Assembly (NCBI GenBank): GCA_021811925.1 | Contig: JAKAPY010000010.1 | Coordinates: forward strand, 1-19,643 | Length of the DNA stretch: 19,643 bases | Direction: 5' to 3' | Source of the DNA: Thermoplasmata archaeon | GTDB lineage: Archaea > Thermoplasmatota > Thermoplasmata > Sysuiplasmatales > Sysuiplasmataceae | In this document: piece after piece, positions 6,676 to 13,557 of the stretch | Numbering within the stretch: position 1 is the stretch's first letter | How the letters are laid out: each line of letters begins with the position of its first letter | Position numbers and translations under genes: made by a program | Notes under the pieces: generated by a model | Databases searched by the model: none | The model's input: only the letters and a program-made list of their open reading frames with translations | What the model was told of the DNA's origin: nothing

Positions 6676-7050
6676 ACATTCGTCGCAGGCGAAACAGCTT
6701 TCGGTTTCGAGCCGGTCGTTGCGACCAGGTCTTAAATTTGTGATATCGTCAGAATTTCCATACCATCAAGCAACAATACGGGCCGGCAAATTGTACGACT
6801 GGCCCATCGCGGCAGACATCGATACGGAACAGGAAGAACACTCCGCTGGACGGGCAAAGTGGGGCATGGACACCCTTCCATTCGAGCCAGATGTGAACCA
6901 AATTGAATAATACTCGATTGAATTCGTTTCAAATTCCTAACTCCTCCAGGCGCTCAATTTGCACTGAATCCCGGAAAATTGCCTGGTCTGGGCCGAAAAA
7001 CAACGACAGGCAAATAAGCAGTCTGCTGGTTCACTTCAACGGATGTTCCC

Positions 7051-7557
7051 TTGATCGTAATATACGCGTATCTGGCGGGTCAAGATGACCCACGCAAATG
7101 CACGGCAAGGAAGATGGTCAGGTTTGGCCTTGCAAAGCAGGTGCATCGCCTGACATCTCTTCCGGGCAATGCGGTAGTTCTCGACCCGACGTTCCCAAAG
7201 GCAATGTCGCCGGAGGACAGGCAGCTTGTTATGGATGATGGTCTCGTGGTACTCGACCTTTCATGGAACAAGCTGGAAAGGGTACCGTCAAGTGTCACTT
7301 CAAGGCAGAGGCGGGCACTGCCATACCTGGTGGCTTCAAATCCTGTGATGTGGGGTAAACCGCTCCAGCTCAGCAGCGTCGAGGCAGTCGCAGCCGCCCT
7401 TTACATTGTCGGTGAAAAGGAGCAGGCGGAGCATGTCCTCTCGAAATTCAGCTGGGGAAGTCACTTCCTGGAGCTTAACAGGGAACCACTGGAAAGGTAC
7501 TCCAAGGCAGCCAACAGCCGTGAGGTTGTGGAGATTCAGTCGGAGTACATTTCGTAG
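7051..7557 (+). CDS. tsr3: 16S rRNA aminocarboxypropyltransferase Tsr3 (DUF367)
   Basis: Tsr3 transfers the 3-amino-3-carboxypropyl group of S-adenosylmethionine to a small-subunit rRNA pseudouridine derivative during ribosome maturation. The 168-residue protein carries the family signature in order: GQDDPRKCTARKMVRFGLA at the N-terminus, VVLDPTFPKAMSPEDR, GLVVLDLSWNKLE, RALPYLVASNPVMWGKP, LSSVEAVAAALYIVG, and FSWGSHFLELNREPLERY. It starts at TTG 7051. An upstream ATG at 7043 is in another frame and stops at once. An AAATAAG element about 36 nt upstream may be its box A. It is separate from the mcm operon, with hairpins between the two. Confidence 0.93.
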   Translation: MIVIYAYLAGQDDPRKCTARKMVRFGLAKQVHRLTSLPGNAVVLDPTFPKAMSPEDRQLVMDDGLVVLDLSWNKLERVPSSVTSRQRRALPYLVASNPVMWGKPLQLSSVEAVAAALYIVGEKEQAEHVLSKFSWGSHFLELNREPLERYSKAANSREVVEIQSEYIS

Positions 7558-7558
7558 T

Positions 7559-7610
7559 CCACTCGAAGTGGCACTTCCAGTGCATCGCGTGGAACTGCTG
7601 GCTCAGCAGT
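7559..7610 (+). terminator. Three tandem hairpins after tsr3
   Basis: CCACT-CGA-AGTGG (7559-7571), GCACT-TCC-AGTGC (7571-7583, sharing one G) and ACTGCTG-GCT-CAGCAGT (7594-7610) follow the stop codon immediately, each with a 3-nt loop. T-rich sequence follows at about 7613-7625. Together they look like a 3'-end/termination region. Confidence 0.5.
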
Positions 7611-7633
7611 GATTTCGGTTTTCCTCTGATTAG

Positions 7634-7641
7634 TTTTATAA
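7634..7641 (+). promoter_or_regulatory. TATA box of the mcm operon
   Basis: TTTTATAA predicts transcription starting near 7661-7664, right where an ATG opens a six-codon reading frame ahead of mcm. Confidence 0.6.
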
Positions 7642-7666
7642 GCCCATCAAGCGTGAGCCGATGGGC
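7642..7666. promoter_or_regulatory. Operator-like palindrome in the mcm promoter
   Basis: GCCCATC (7642-7648) and GATGGGC (7660-7666) are perfect 7-bp inverted arms with an 11-nt spacer. They fill the space between the TATA box and the predicted transcription start. A protein bound here would block initiation. Confidence 0.4.
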
Positions 7667-7681
7667 GCAGGGACCAAGTGA
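7661..7681 (+). other. Six-codon upstream reading frame before mcm
   Basis: ATG 7661 encodes MGAGTK and stops at TGA 7679-7681. If the mRNA starts at about 7661, this ATG is leaderless. Its stop sits inside GTGATC (7678-7683), a Shine-Dalgarno-like site 4 nt before the mcm TTG. Confidence 0.35.
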
Positions 7682-7687
7682 TCGTTA

Positions 7688-9808
7688 TTGGCAATTTCAC
7701 CTTCAATTCAGTACAGTGACGAGGACCTAGTATCAAGATGGAAGGAATTCTTCGAGGATACAGGCATGAGGAGCCACGCAATACTCCTTGCTGACAAGTA
7801 TCCGGAAGAAAGAACACTTCTTGTGCAGTTCACTCACATCGACTCATACGATCCGGACCTTGCATCCTATCTTCTTGAAAACCCTGCAAAGTCGCTGGAT
7901 GCTGCAGAAAACGTGATTTCGTCCCTTCTGCCGGCCGAAAGGAGTCATGTCAAGCTTCATTTCAGGATTGCCGGCCTTCCACTGGACGCGAGGATCGAGA
8001 TAAGGAGCCTGCGTAGCAAGCACCTCGGTACGTTCGTTTGCGTCGAAGGGCTTGTCAGGAAGGCAACCGAGGTGAGGCCGCGTGTGCTGGATGCTGTGTT
8101 CAAGTGCGCAAGATGCAATTCGGAATTGCATGTTCTTCAGGAAGGCGTGCTGCTCAAGGAACCGCTGGAGTGTTCAAAAGATGTCGGCGGATGCGGCAGG
8201 GCCGCAGGATCCACAAAATTCATACTGCTTCCCGAAGAGAGCACATACGAGGATACACAGAAAGTTGAGGTCCAGGAGTCGCCCGAGGGGCTAAGGGGAG
8301 GAGCGCAGCCCGAAAGGCTGGAGGGCTTCCTCATTGATGACATAGCTGGCAAGATATCCCCCGGAGACAGGGTAATATTGAACGGCATACTGACCGGAAA
8401 CCAGCGATCCGGTCCCCAGGGAAAGTCTACCCTCTTCAACATAATGCTGCAGGTCAACTCTGTCGAGTACCGGGAACATGAATATGACGAGATCCAGATT
8501 ACTTCCGATGATGTTGAGAAAATAAAGGAAGCTGCATCCAAGGGTGACATTGTAAAGGAGATTTCATCATCAATCTCACCCACAATATATGGCTTTGACA
8601 TAGAGAAGGAGGCTTTCGCCCTCCAGCTCTTCAGCGGTGTTTCAAAGTCTATGCAGGATGGAACGAAGATCAGGGGAGATATCCACATACTTCTCGTTGG
8701 TGACCCCGGACTGGCAAAGAGTCAGCTGCTGAGCTACATGTCATCCCTTGCGCCCAGGGGTATCTACACTAGCGGCAAGAGTTCGTCTGCAGCCGGTCTC
8801 ACCGCTGCTGCGGTGAAGGATGAGTTTGGTGAGGGAAGATGGACGCTTGAGGCGGGTGCGCTTGTGCTTGCAGACAAGGGAATAGCGTGCGTGGACGAGC
8901 TGGACAAGATGTCCGACAACGACAGGAGCGCAATGCACCAGATCATGGAAAGCCAGATAATAACGGTGGCCAAGGCGGGAATTACTGCCACATTGCAGGC
9001 AAGATGCTCGATTCTTGGCGCCGCCAACCCGACCTACGGCAGATTCCAGGACGAACAGCTGATAGGTGACCAGATAGACATGCCCCCGGCCCTCCTTTCC
9101 AGGTTCGACCTCATTTTCATACTTCAGGACAAGCCTAATTCATCCAGGGACTGGAGCATTGCCTCCCACATACTGAAGGCGCACAGGGTGGGGGAAAGGA
9201 GGAAACTGGATCATACGCCCGAAGGTGTGCCGGATGCGGAAGTGCAGGAAGAAAGCAAACTTGTCGAGCCAACCTTCGACAGGGATTTCCTCAGGAAATA
9301 TATCTCGTTCGCAAAGAGGGTGAACCCGATTCTCACGGATGATGCAATCTCGCTCATCAGGGAGGAATACCTCAGGATAAGGAAGGGTGGCGAGGAGCAG
9401 GGAGCATCGGTGCCCATTACCGCAAGGCAGCTGGAGGCATATGTGCGCCTTTCTGAAGCGTCAGCGAGAGGCAGGCTCAGCCCCATAGTGGAGAAGGAGG
9501 ACGCAGAGAGGGCAATTAGGATAGTGGGCCATTACCTGATGAAACTGGCCAGGGAAGGAAGCATGCTCGACATAGACAGGATAACAAGCGACATGAGCCA
9601 CAGCCAGAGGAGCCACGCCACAGTGATACTTGACATAATAAGGAACAATGCAAACGAAGCGGGAGTCGTTTCACTGGACGAGATCATGGCTCATGCTTCA
9701 AAGCTGAAAATAGATGAGACCGAAGTCAGGAAGATAATCGAAAGGCTACAGCGCGGCGGCCAGATACATGAGCCGAGGCCCGGCATGGGCGCATACAAGG
9801 CAATCTGA
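7688..9808 (+). CDS. mcm: MCM replicative DNA helicase
   Basis: The archaeal replicative helicase, an ATP-driven hexamer that unwinds DNA at the fork. It is 706 residues, full length, with no intein. The N-terminal domain includes a zinc-binding region with CARC and a later Cys pair (about residues 139-165) and OB-fold segments. The AAA+ core has Walker A GDPGLAKSQ (about 338), Walker B ACVDELDKM (about 401), sensor 1 AANP, and the arginine finger LLSRFDLIF (about 471). A C-terminal winged-helix region follows (about 630-706). It starts at TTG 7688, 4 nt after GTGATC. The preceding palindrome and mini-ORF suggest controlled expression. A DUF424 gene follows closely downstream. Confidence 0.97.
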   Translation: MAISPSIQYSDEDLVSRWKEFFEDTGMRSHAILLADKYPEERTLLVQFTHIDSYDPDLASYLLENPAKSLDAAENVISSLLPAERSHVKLHFRIAGLPLDARIEIRSLRSKHLGTFVCVEGLVRKATEVRPRVLDAVFKCARCNSELHVLQEGVLLKEPLECSKDVGGCGRAAGSTKFILLPEESTYEDTQKVEVQESPEGLRGGAQPERLEGFLIDDIAGKISPGDRVILNGILTGNQRSGPQGKSTLFNIMLQVNSVEYREHEYDEIQITSDDVEKIKEAASKGDIVKEISSSISPTIYGFDIEKEAFALQLFSGVSKSMQDGTKIRGDIHILLVGDPGLAKSQLLSYMSSLAPRGIYTSGKSSSAAGLTAAAVKDEFGEGRWTLEAGALVLADKGIACVDELDKMSDNDRSAMHQIMESQIITVAKAGITATLQARCSILGAANPTYGRFQDEQLIGDQIDMPPALLSRFDLIFILQDKPNSSRDWSIASHILKAHRVGERRKLDHTPEGVPDAEVQEESKLVEPTFDRDFLRKYISFAKRVNPILTDDAISLIREEYLRIRKGGEEQGASVPITARQLEAYVRLSEASARGRLSPIVEKEDAERAIRIVGHYLMKLAREGSMLDIDRITSDMSHSQRSHATVILDIIRNNANEAGVVSLDEIMAHASKLKIDETEVRKIIERLQRGGQIHEPRPGMGAYKAI

Positions 9809-9813
9809 AACGA

Positions 9814-10125
9814 GTGGTATTCTTGCTTTCTCTTAAGGTGCACAAGACGCGAAGGGAAATAATAGTTGCAGCATGCGACATCGAGTTGCTGGGGCAGAAG
9901 TTCAGTGAAGGGGAAAAAAGATTCGAGGTCTACAAGAGCTTCTACGGCGACACGGCGATAGATGAGGGTGAGCTGGGAGCCTATCTTCAGATGGCCACAA
10001 TAATCAATCTTGTAGGTGAGAGAGCAGTTGAAAAGGCGATACAGCTCGGTTATGTGGATCCGGAGAAGGTGCTGAGGATTGGGGCTGCGGTCCACGCGCA
10101 GGCTGCCACGATTCAGAAGCAGTGA
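9814..10125 (+). CDS. DUF424 family protein
   Basis: A small archaeal protein of 103 residues. It shows the DUF424 pattern: SLKVHKTRREIIVAACDIELLG, then EGEKRFEVYKSFY, ATIINLVGERAVEKAI, and a C-terminal IGAAVHAQAA. The biochemical role is not established; to my knowledge homologues often lie near translation or ribosome genes. It starts 5 nt after the mcm stop at GTG 9814. TTG 9823 would give an N-terminus closer to the family (MLSLKVH) and has GAGTGGT 4 nt upstream, so the true start may be 9823. It is almost certainly cotranscribed with mcm. nmd3 is nearby on the other strand. Confidence 0.85.
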   Translation: MVFLLSLKVHKTRREIIVAACDIELLGQKFSEGEKRFEVYKSFYGDTAIDEGELGAYLQMATIINLVGERAVEKAIQLGYVDPEKVLRIGAAVHAQAATIQKQ

Positions 10126-10223
10126 GGGCCGACGGGCTGAAAATGGAACGAATGCCAAATTAGAGTGCGGCCAGCCGGCAATTTTGTGGCGTCGGGGGCA
10201 ATGAATGATGCTTTCTGAAGGTT

Positions 10224-10229
10224 GATATA
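10224..10229 (+). promoter_or_regulatory. Possible TATA element of the 10264 membrane protein
   Basis: GATATA is centred about 37 nt before ATG 10264, which would give a leader of roughly 10-12 nt ending in GAGGGGA. It is a weak match to box A. Confidence 0.35.
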
Positions 10230-10263
10230 CCAATCCTGCCAATGATAGGTACAGGCGAGGGGA

Positions 10264-10911
10264 ATGGCCTACTCAACACTGGGTGTGCTCATCTACATTT
10301 ATTCGATCTTCTCCCCGTACAGGATCGCGGACTACATATCGAAGTCACTTCCGGGCGAGCTGAACTACGTGCAGCTTGCTGTCGTGTTCGCACTTGCCGC
10401 TGCACTCCTTGTTGGAAGGCGGAAGACGCTGAATCTGCTGCTCATAGCGTTCGGTGCGTTCGAGGGGTATGTCCTTTCCGTTGCCATTTCGTCGCGCGTC
10501 CCGATGTCTCAGCAGACGGACATGCTAGTCATGCTTGCGCTGACCGCTGCAATTGCATATATTGTTTTCAAACTCTCGAGGCCGGCGATTTCGGTTTTCC
10601 TTGCGCTCACTGTCGGCGCGACATACATCGCCCTCGCAGGGCCAATCTACACGGCGCCGTACATCACTGTTGCCGCGTTTGTCATCATTTTCATCTTCTA
10701 CAAGTACATCGCTTCGATCATAGCAGCTCTGCTTGGCTCAATCCTGCTCCTTCTTTTCCTCATAGAGCTGAACCTCCCCGGCGTGACCCCCTATGTGATA
10801 TCAATTGCGGCTTTCGCCATGAGCGTCCTGATAAGGTATTTCGTTTCCAGGATTGGTGCGGCAAAATTCACCTGGCCCAGGCGCGCAAGGGCAGCAAGGC
10901 TCAGGAACTGA
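10264..10911 (+). CDS. Polytopic membrane protein of unknown function
   Basis: 215 residues, dominated by about seven hydrophobic segments. They lie at roughly 35-53, 57-76, 84-101, 104-122, 126-146, 146-163 and 166-190. A basic tail ending WPRRARAARLRN is probably cytoplasmic. The first 30 residues are amphipathic. I do not recognise the family and see no catalytic motif. A larger out-of-frame open frame at 10242-10973 covers the same DNA, but it is rich in Cys, His and Arg and reads as a shadow. The stop is 5 bases from the convergent nmd3 stop. Confidence 0.75.
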   Translation: MAYSTLGVLIYIYSIFSPYRIADYISKSLPGELNYVQLAVVFALAAALLVGRRKTLNLLLIAFGAFEGYVLSVAISSRVPMSQQTDMLVMLALTAAIAYIVFKLSRPAISVFLALTVGATYIALAGPIYTAPYITVAAFVIIFIFYKYIASIIAALLGSILLLLFLIELNLPGVTPYVISIAAFAMSVLIRYFVSRIGAAKFTWPRRARAARLRN

Positions 10912-10916
10912 GGCAA

Positions 10917-11951
10917 TCACCTGGAAACTGTTTCCACGAGCTCTTCACCGAGGCGCACGACCTTCATTCTTGATCCGCGCGGGTGGTCACGTGTGCATAG
11001 AACATTCACTTCCTCGAGTGTGCTCGGGTCCACGACAAGAACCTGCCCATGCTCATCGGAAACCACCTCCACCCACTCTTCCAGCTCCCTTCCGCCGAGG
11101 AACCTGAGCGAGGAGCTTTCGGATGGTTTGATTCTGACCGGCGATCCACCCTTCAGCGGCAGCAGCTCAATCATGTCTGTGGCCTTTGCCACTAGATACT
11201 GGCTGTTCCTGTACTCGATGTAATCTCCGGGGCTGAACATTGCAACTCTGACAAGGAAGGTCGTCCTGTAAACTTCCTTCCCGTTCTTTCTCCCGTACAG
11301 TTTTCTTGTAGGAACGACTTCGGCTCCGAACTTCTGTGCAATCTTCTTGGCGAGAGCGGCACCGACCATGTTGGAGCTGAGTGTTATGTCGACCCCGCCC
11401 TTTGTCGCTTTTATGGCAGAAACGAAGAAACCCTCCTCTGCCTTCTCGTACTCTTCGCAGAGTTTTGTTGCATAGGAAAGCACCCGCCCTATGACTTCAT
11501 CCCTTGTCTTCCCCATGGAACGAAGCTGTATCGTGGATTCAAAATAATGTCCGCTTCTCCTGTTGCACGTGGGGCAGGTGTTTCCCTCTACCCTGACCCG
11601 CACAGCTATCCTCTCCTCCTTCCTGATTCCATGTGTCACGAGCGACACTGCAAGAATGACATTGGACGAATTCTCGGAGGGATCCAGGTTTTCAATACCA
11701 AGTGACTTGAGCGATGCATCGCCGGAGAGCCTGACGCTCCTCCTCAGCTCTGAAGCCATGTGCTTGCCCAAATCACTCTGCTCCTTCCATGAACTCCCGC
11801 TCTTCACCTTACCGCATGACGGGCAGATTTCGAACGTGACGACTCCGGGCGCGCTGGCAAGCTGCTCGCCCTTGCTGATGCAGTCTTCGCAGAAAACAGT
11901 ACCACTGACTGCCTCCTTTCCGCACTTTATGCAGAACATCTGCTGAGCCAT
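10917..11951 (-). CDS. nmd3: NMD3-family ribosome biogenesis protein
   Basis: Archaeal counterpart of the eukaryotic 60S export adaptor Nmd3, which binds the large ribosomal subunit. The archaeal protein presumably acts in subunit maturation or quality control, since there is no nuclear export. From MAQQMFCIKCGKE the protein is 344 residues. Zinc-ribbon cysteines occur as C7/C10 with C21/C24, then CPSC (43-46) and a later CPTC. The C-terminal half holds beta-rich OB/SH3-like segments such as FSPGDYIEYRNSQYLVAKAT. The frame is open to 12110, but ATG 11951 is chosen because it begins at the zinc ribbon and a TATA box lies 30 nt before it. Confidence 0.93.
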   Translation of the reverse strand: MAQQMFCIKCGKEAVSGTVFCEDCISKGEQLASAPGVVTFEICPSCGKVKSGSSWKEQSDLGKHMASELRRSVRLSGDASLKSLGIENLDPSENSSNVILAVSLVTHGIRKEERIAVRVRVEGNTCPTCNRRSGHYFESTIQLRSMGKTRDEVIGRVLSYATKLCEEYEKAEEGFFVSAIKATKGGVDITLSSNMVGAALAKKIAQKFGAEVVPTRKLYGRKNGKEVYRTTFLVRVAMFSPGDYIEYRNSQYLVAKATDMIELLPLKGGSPVRIKPSESSSLRFLGGRELEEWVEVVSDEHGQVLVVDPSTLEEVNVLCTRDHPRGSRMKVVRLGEELVETVSR

Positions 11952-11977
11952 TGAAGGTACATTGAGTGGGCTTATGG

Positions 11978-11985
11978 TTAAGTAT
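11978..11985 (-). promoter_or_regulatory. TATA box of nmd3
   Basis: On the minus strand ATACTTAA is centred about 30 nt before ATG 11951, which suggests a leaderless or nearly leaderless transcript. Confidence 0.5.
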
Positions 11986-12071
11986 TTTTGGAGAACATGG
12001 TTCGCCTGAACGGTATTGGACTGCCACCCTTCGTCAGCGCATGCAATGCTTTGCCGGCCTGCACAACAGCC

Positions 12072-12101
12072 GGACCAATGGATTCGGCGAATCCATTGTC
12101 C
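12072..12101 (-). terminator. Strong hairpin downstream of gnaD
   Basis: CAATGGATTC (12076-12085) and GAATCCATTG (12089-12098) pair perfectly around a GGC loop. GGA and TCC extend the stem past one bulged C, to 13 bp. It begins 17 nt after the gnaD stop. The long perfect stem is unusual for archaeal ends, so it may also stabilise or process the mRNA. Confidence 0.5.
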
Positions 12102-12117
12102 ATTTCGCATTTCCGTT

Positions 12118-13296
12118 TCAGTTCTTCCAGGTTCCGCCTATCACCCACACTGGCTCATCAGGGTTGAAATATTCCTGGCCCTCGACCTTCAGCTCTTCAA
12201 GCATCTTTTCATTCACCTGTATTCCAAGGCCTGGTTTCTTGCTCACCCTGTAGTGCCCGTCGACAACGGGCGTGGAATCTGATATGAGATCCCTCTTCCA
12301 CTGGGGGAAGAAGTCGTAGAAAGATTCCTGTATGAGGAAGTTTGGGATGGAAGCGTCAAGCTGAATGGTGACTGCATTCTGAACCGGCCCAAATGCGTTG
12401 TGAAAAGCCATCTCGATGCCGAAGGCTTCCGCAATTGCCGACAGCTTGTGTGCCTCGGTGACCCCTCCGCAGTTTGTTATGTCCGCCTGGAAGTAATCAA
12501 GAAGGTGCCTTGAAGCAAGTGATACGAAGTGCTGCTTTGTAAGCACTCTCTCGCCCAGCGCGACCTTTACACCGGTTCTTGACCTGTATTTCATGAGGCC
12601 CTCAACGTTTTCAGGATGAACCGGTTCCTCTGCAAAAAGCGGGTTGAATGGCTCGATTGCCTTGGCAACCTCTACAGCCGAGTTTGGGTTGAACCTGCCA
12701 TGATGCTCTATCATCAGATCCACCTTGTCTCCTGCGGCCTTCCTGACCGCCGCAAGCCTTGCAACCGCCTTCTTGATTCCAGCCGCATCAATCCAGTCGA
12801 AGTATGGCCCGAATATGTCAAATTTCAGTCCCGTGTATCCCTTTCCCACAATCTCCTTGGTCCTCTTTGCCCATTGTTCGGGTGTGACGCAGTTGCTGTA
12901 CCATCCATTGGCATATACCCTGACCCTGTCCCTGAAACTGCCGCCGAGAAGGCGGTGAAGGGGCGTGCCGGTGGATTTTCCTATTATGTCCCAGCAGGCT
13001 ATGTCGAATGCACTCAGAGCGGTCGTCGACTCGAATGACTCAGACAGGTAGAAGTCATGCTTGTACCACTCCCACCTGTTCCTTTCGACATCGAACGGAT
13101 CCCTTCCCTTGAAGACTCTGCCTACCTCCTTCAGGGATGCAACTACAGGCTGCACACGCAGTGTGGGCACAGCCTCTCCATAGCCGACAATCCCGTCATC
13201 CGTGGTGAGCTTCAGAATAATTGCAGACGATGCCCAAGTCTGCCCGTGCGCGACCTCTTTTCCGAGCTGGTATACTTCAAAATCCTTTATCTTCAT
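12118..13296 (-). CDS. gnaD: D-gluconate/D-galactonate dehydratase (enolase superfamily)
   Basis: This enzyme dehydrates gluconate (and perhaps galactonate) to the 2-keto-3-deoxy acid in the non- or semi-phosphorylative Entner-Doudoroff pathway. The 392-residue protein has the mandelate-racemase/muconate-lactonising layout. The capping domain contains ATWAS-like TWASSAI, GYGEAVPTLRV and WYKHDFYL. The barrel has GLKFDIFGPYFDWID with the catalytic Lys, LMIEHHGRFN, FAEEPVHPEN, ALGERV, and HNAFGPVQ with the catalytic His. The C-terminal PVWVIGGTWKN closely resembles Sulfolobus gluconate dehydratase as I remember it. ATG 13296 is a family-typical start. An inverted repeat upstream may bind a regulator. 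No other sugar-acid genes are in the window. Confidence 0.92.
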   Translation of the reverse strand: MKIKDFEVYQLGKEVAHGQTWASSAIILKLTTDDGIVGYGEAVPTLRVQPVVASLKEVGRVFKGRDPFDVERNRWEWYKHDFYLSESFESTTALSAFDIACWDIIGKSTGTPLHRLLGGSFRDRVRVYANGWYSNCVTPEQWAKRTKEIVGKGYTGLKFDIFGPYFDWIDAAGIKKAVARLAAVRKAAGDKVDLMIEHHGRFNPNSAVEVAKAIEPFNPLFAEEPVHPENVEGLMKYRSRTGVKVALGERVLTKQHFVSLASRHLLDYFQADITNCGGVTEAHKLSAIAEAFGIEMAFHNAFGPVQNAVTIQLDASIPNFLIQESFYDFFPQWKRDLISDSTPVVDGHYRVSKKPGLGIQVNEKMLEELKVEGQEYFNPDEPVWVIGGTWKN

Positions 13297-13299
13297 GAA

Positions 13300-13342
13300 G
13301 GCGCAATCGCAGGGAAGATAGAAATTGTTTGCGATTCGCGCC
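13300..13342. promoter_or_regulatory. Inverted repeat in the gnaD promoter
   Basis: GGCGCAATCGCA (13300-13311) is the inverse complement of TGCGATTCGCGCC (13330-13342) except for one inserted base. The arms flank an 18-nt A/T-rich spacer where the weak box A of gnaD should lie. The start codon is 4 bases away. It is most likely an operator, or a 5' hairpin if the mRNA starts upstream. Confidence 0.45.
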
Positions 13343-13417
13343 GTTGTTCATGCTCTTGGGAGAAATGCTTGCTCAACAACTTTGTCGCGCAGCGTGCCTT
13401 TCGCCTCAATCGCTAGA

Positions 13418-13525
13418 TCAATTCTTCGCCTTCACGTGCGGCCTGAATATATCGGTGATGAAGTCACGAACAGGCATTTCGTCTGCAATCTCGCTTTGCC
13501 CGAATGCTTTACCTTCGCCAGGCAT
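13418..13525 (-). CDS. Possible small ORF of 35 residues after hom
   Basis: ATG 13525 opens a short frame ending DFITDIFRPHVKAKN. Its codon choice resembles neighbouring genes, and the same frame is open upstream into the end of hom. No TATA box or Shine-Dalgarno is evident and I recognise no family. It may be a small protein translated after hom, a remnant of a longer C-terminus, or chance. Confidence 0.22.
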   Translation of the reverse strand: MPGEGKAFGQSEIADEMPVRDFITDIFRPHVKAKN

Positions 13526-13557
13526 GCACACTGCAAGTAGCGCTGCTGTCGGAAAGT

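Larger units (their letters stand above)
6444..7050. other. 607-base gene-poor region with structured DNA and a consensus TATA box
   Basis: No convincing coding region. Seen here are a nested inverted repeat (6544-6603), an extra copy of one arm at 6469-6475, and a hairpin ACACC-AA-GGTGT at 6485-6496. There is also a consensus TTTATATA at 6668-6675, small hairpins CGAAA-CAGC-TTTCG (6690-6703) and GGTCG-TTG-CGACC (6714-6726), and a start-less minus-strand open frame at 6469-6765. From about 6911 to 7050 I see only A/T-rich sequence leading into tsr3. No terminal repeats of an insertion sequence and no tRNA were found. Confidence 0.5.

Noticed and set aside
6719..6910. 63-codon plus-strand frame downstream of the orphan TATA box
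   Set aside because: TTG start without Shine-Dalgarno, and Arg codons are CGA/CGG while local genes mostly use AGG. No recognisable motif.
10242..10973. 243-residue open frame overlapping the 10264 membrane gene
   Set aside because: It is rich in Cys, His and Arg with no family pattern. The other frame gives clean hydrophobic helices and proper ends, so this is a shadow.
12616..13038. 140-codon plus-strand frame opposite gnaD
   Set aside because: Antisense to a strongly conserved enolase-superfamily gene, with no family pattern of its own.
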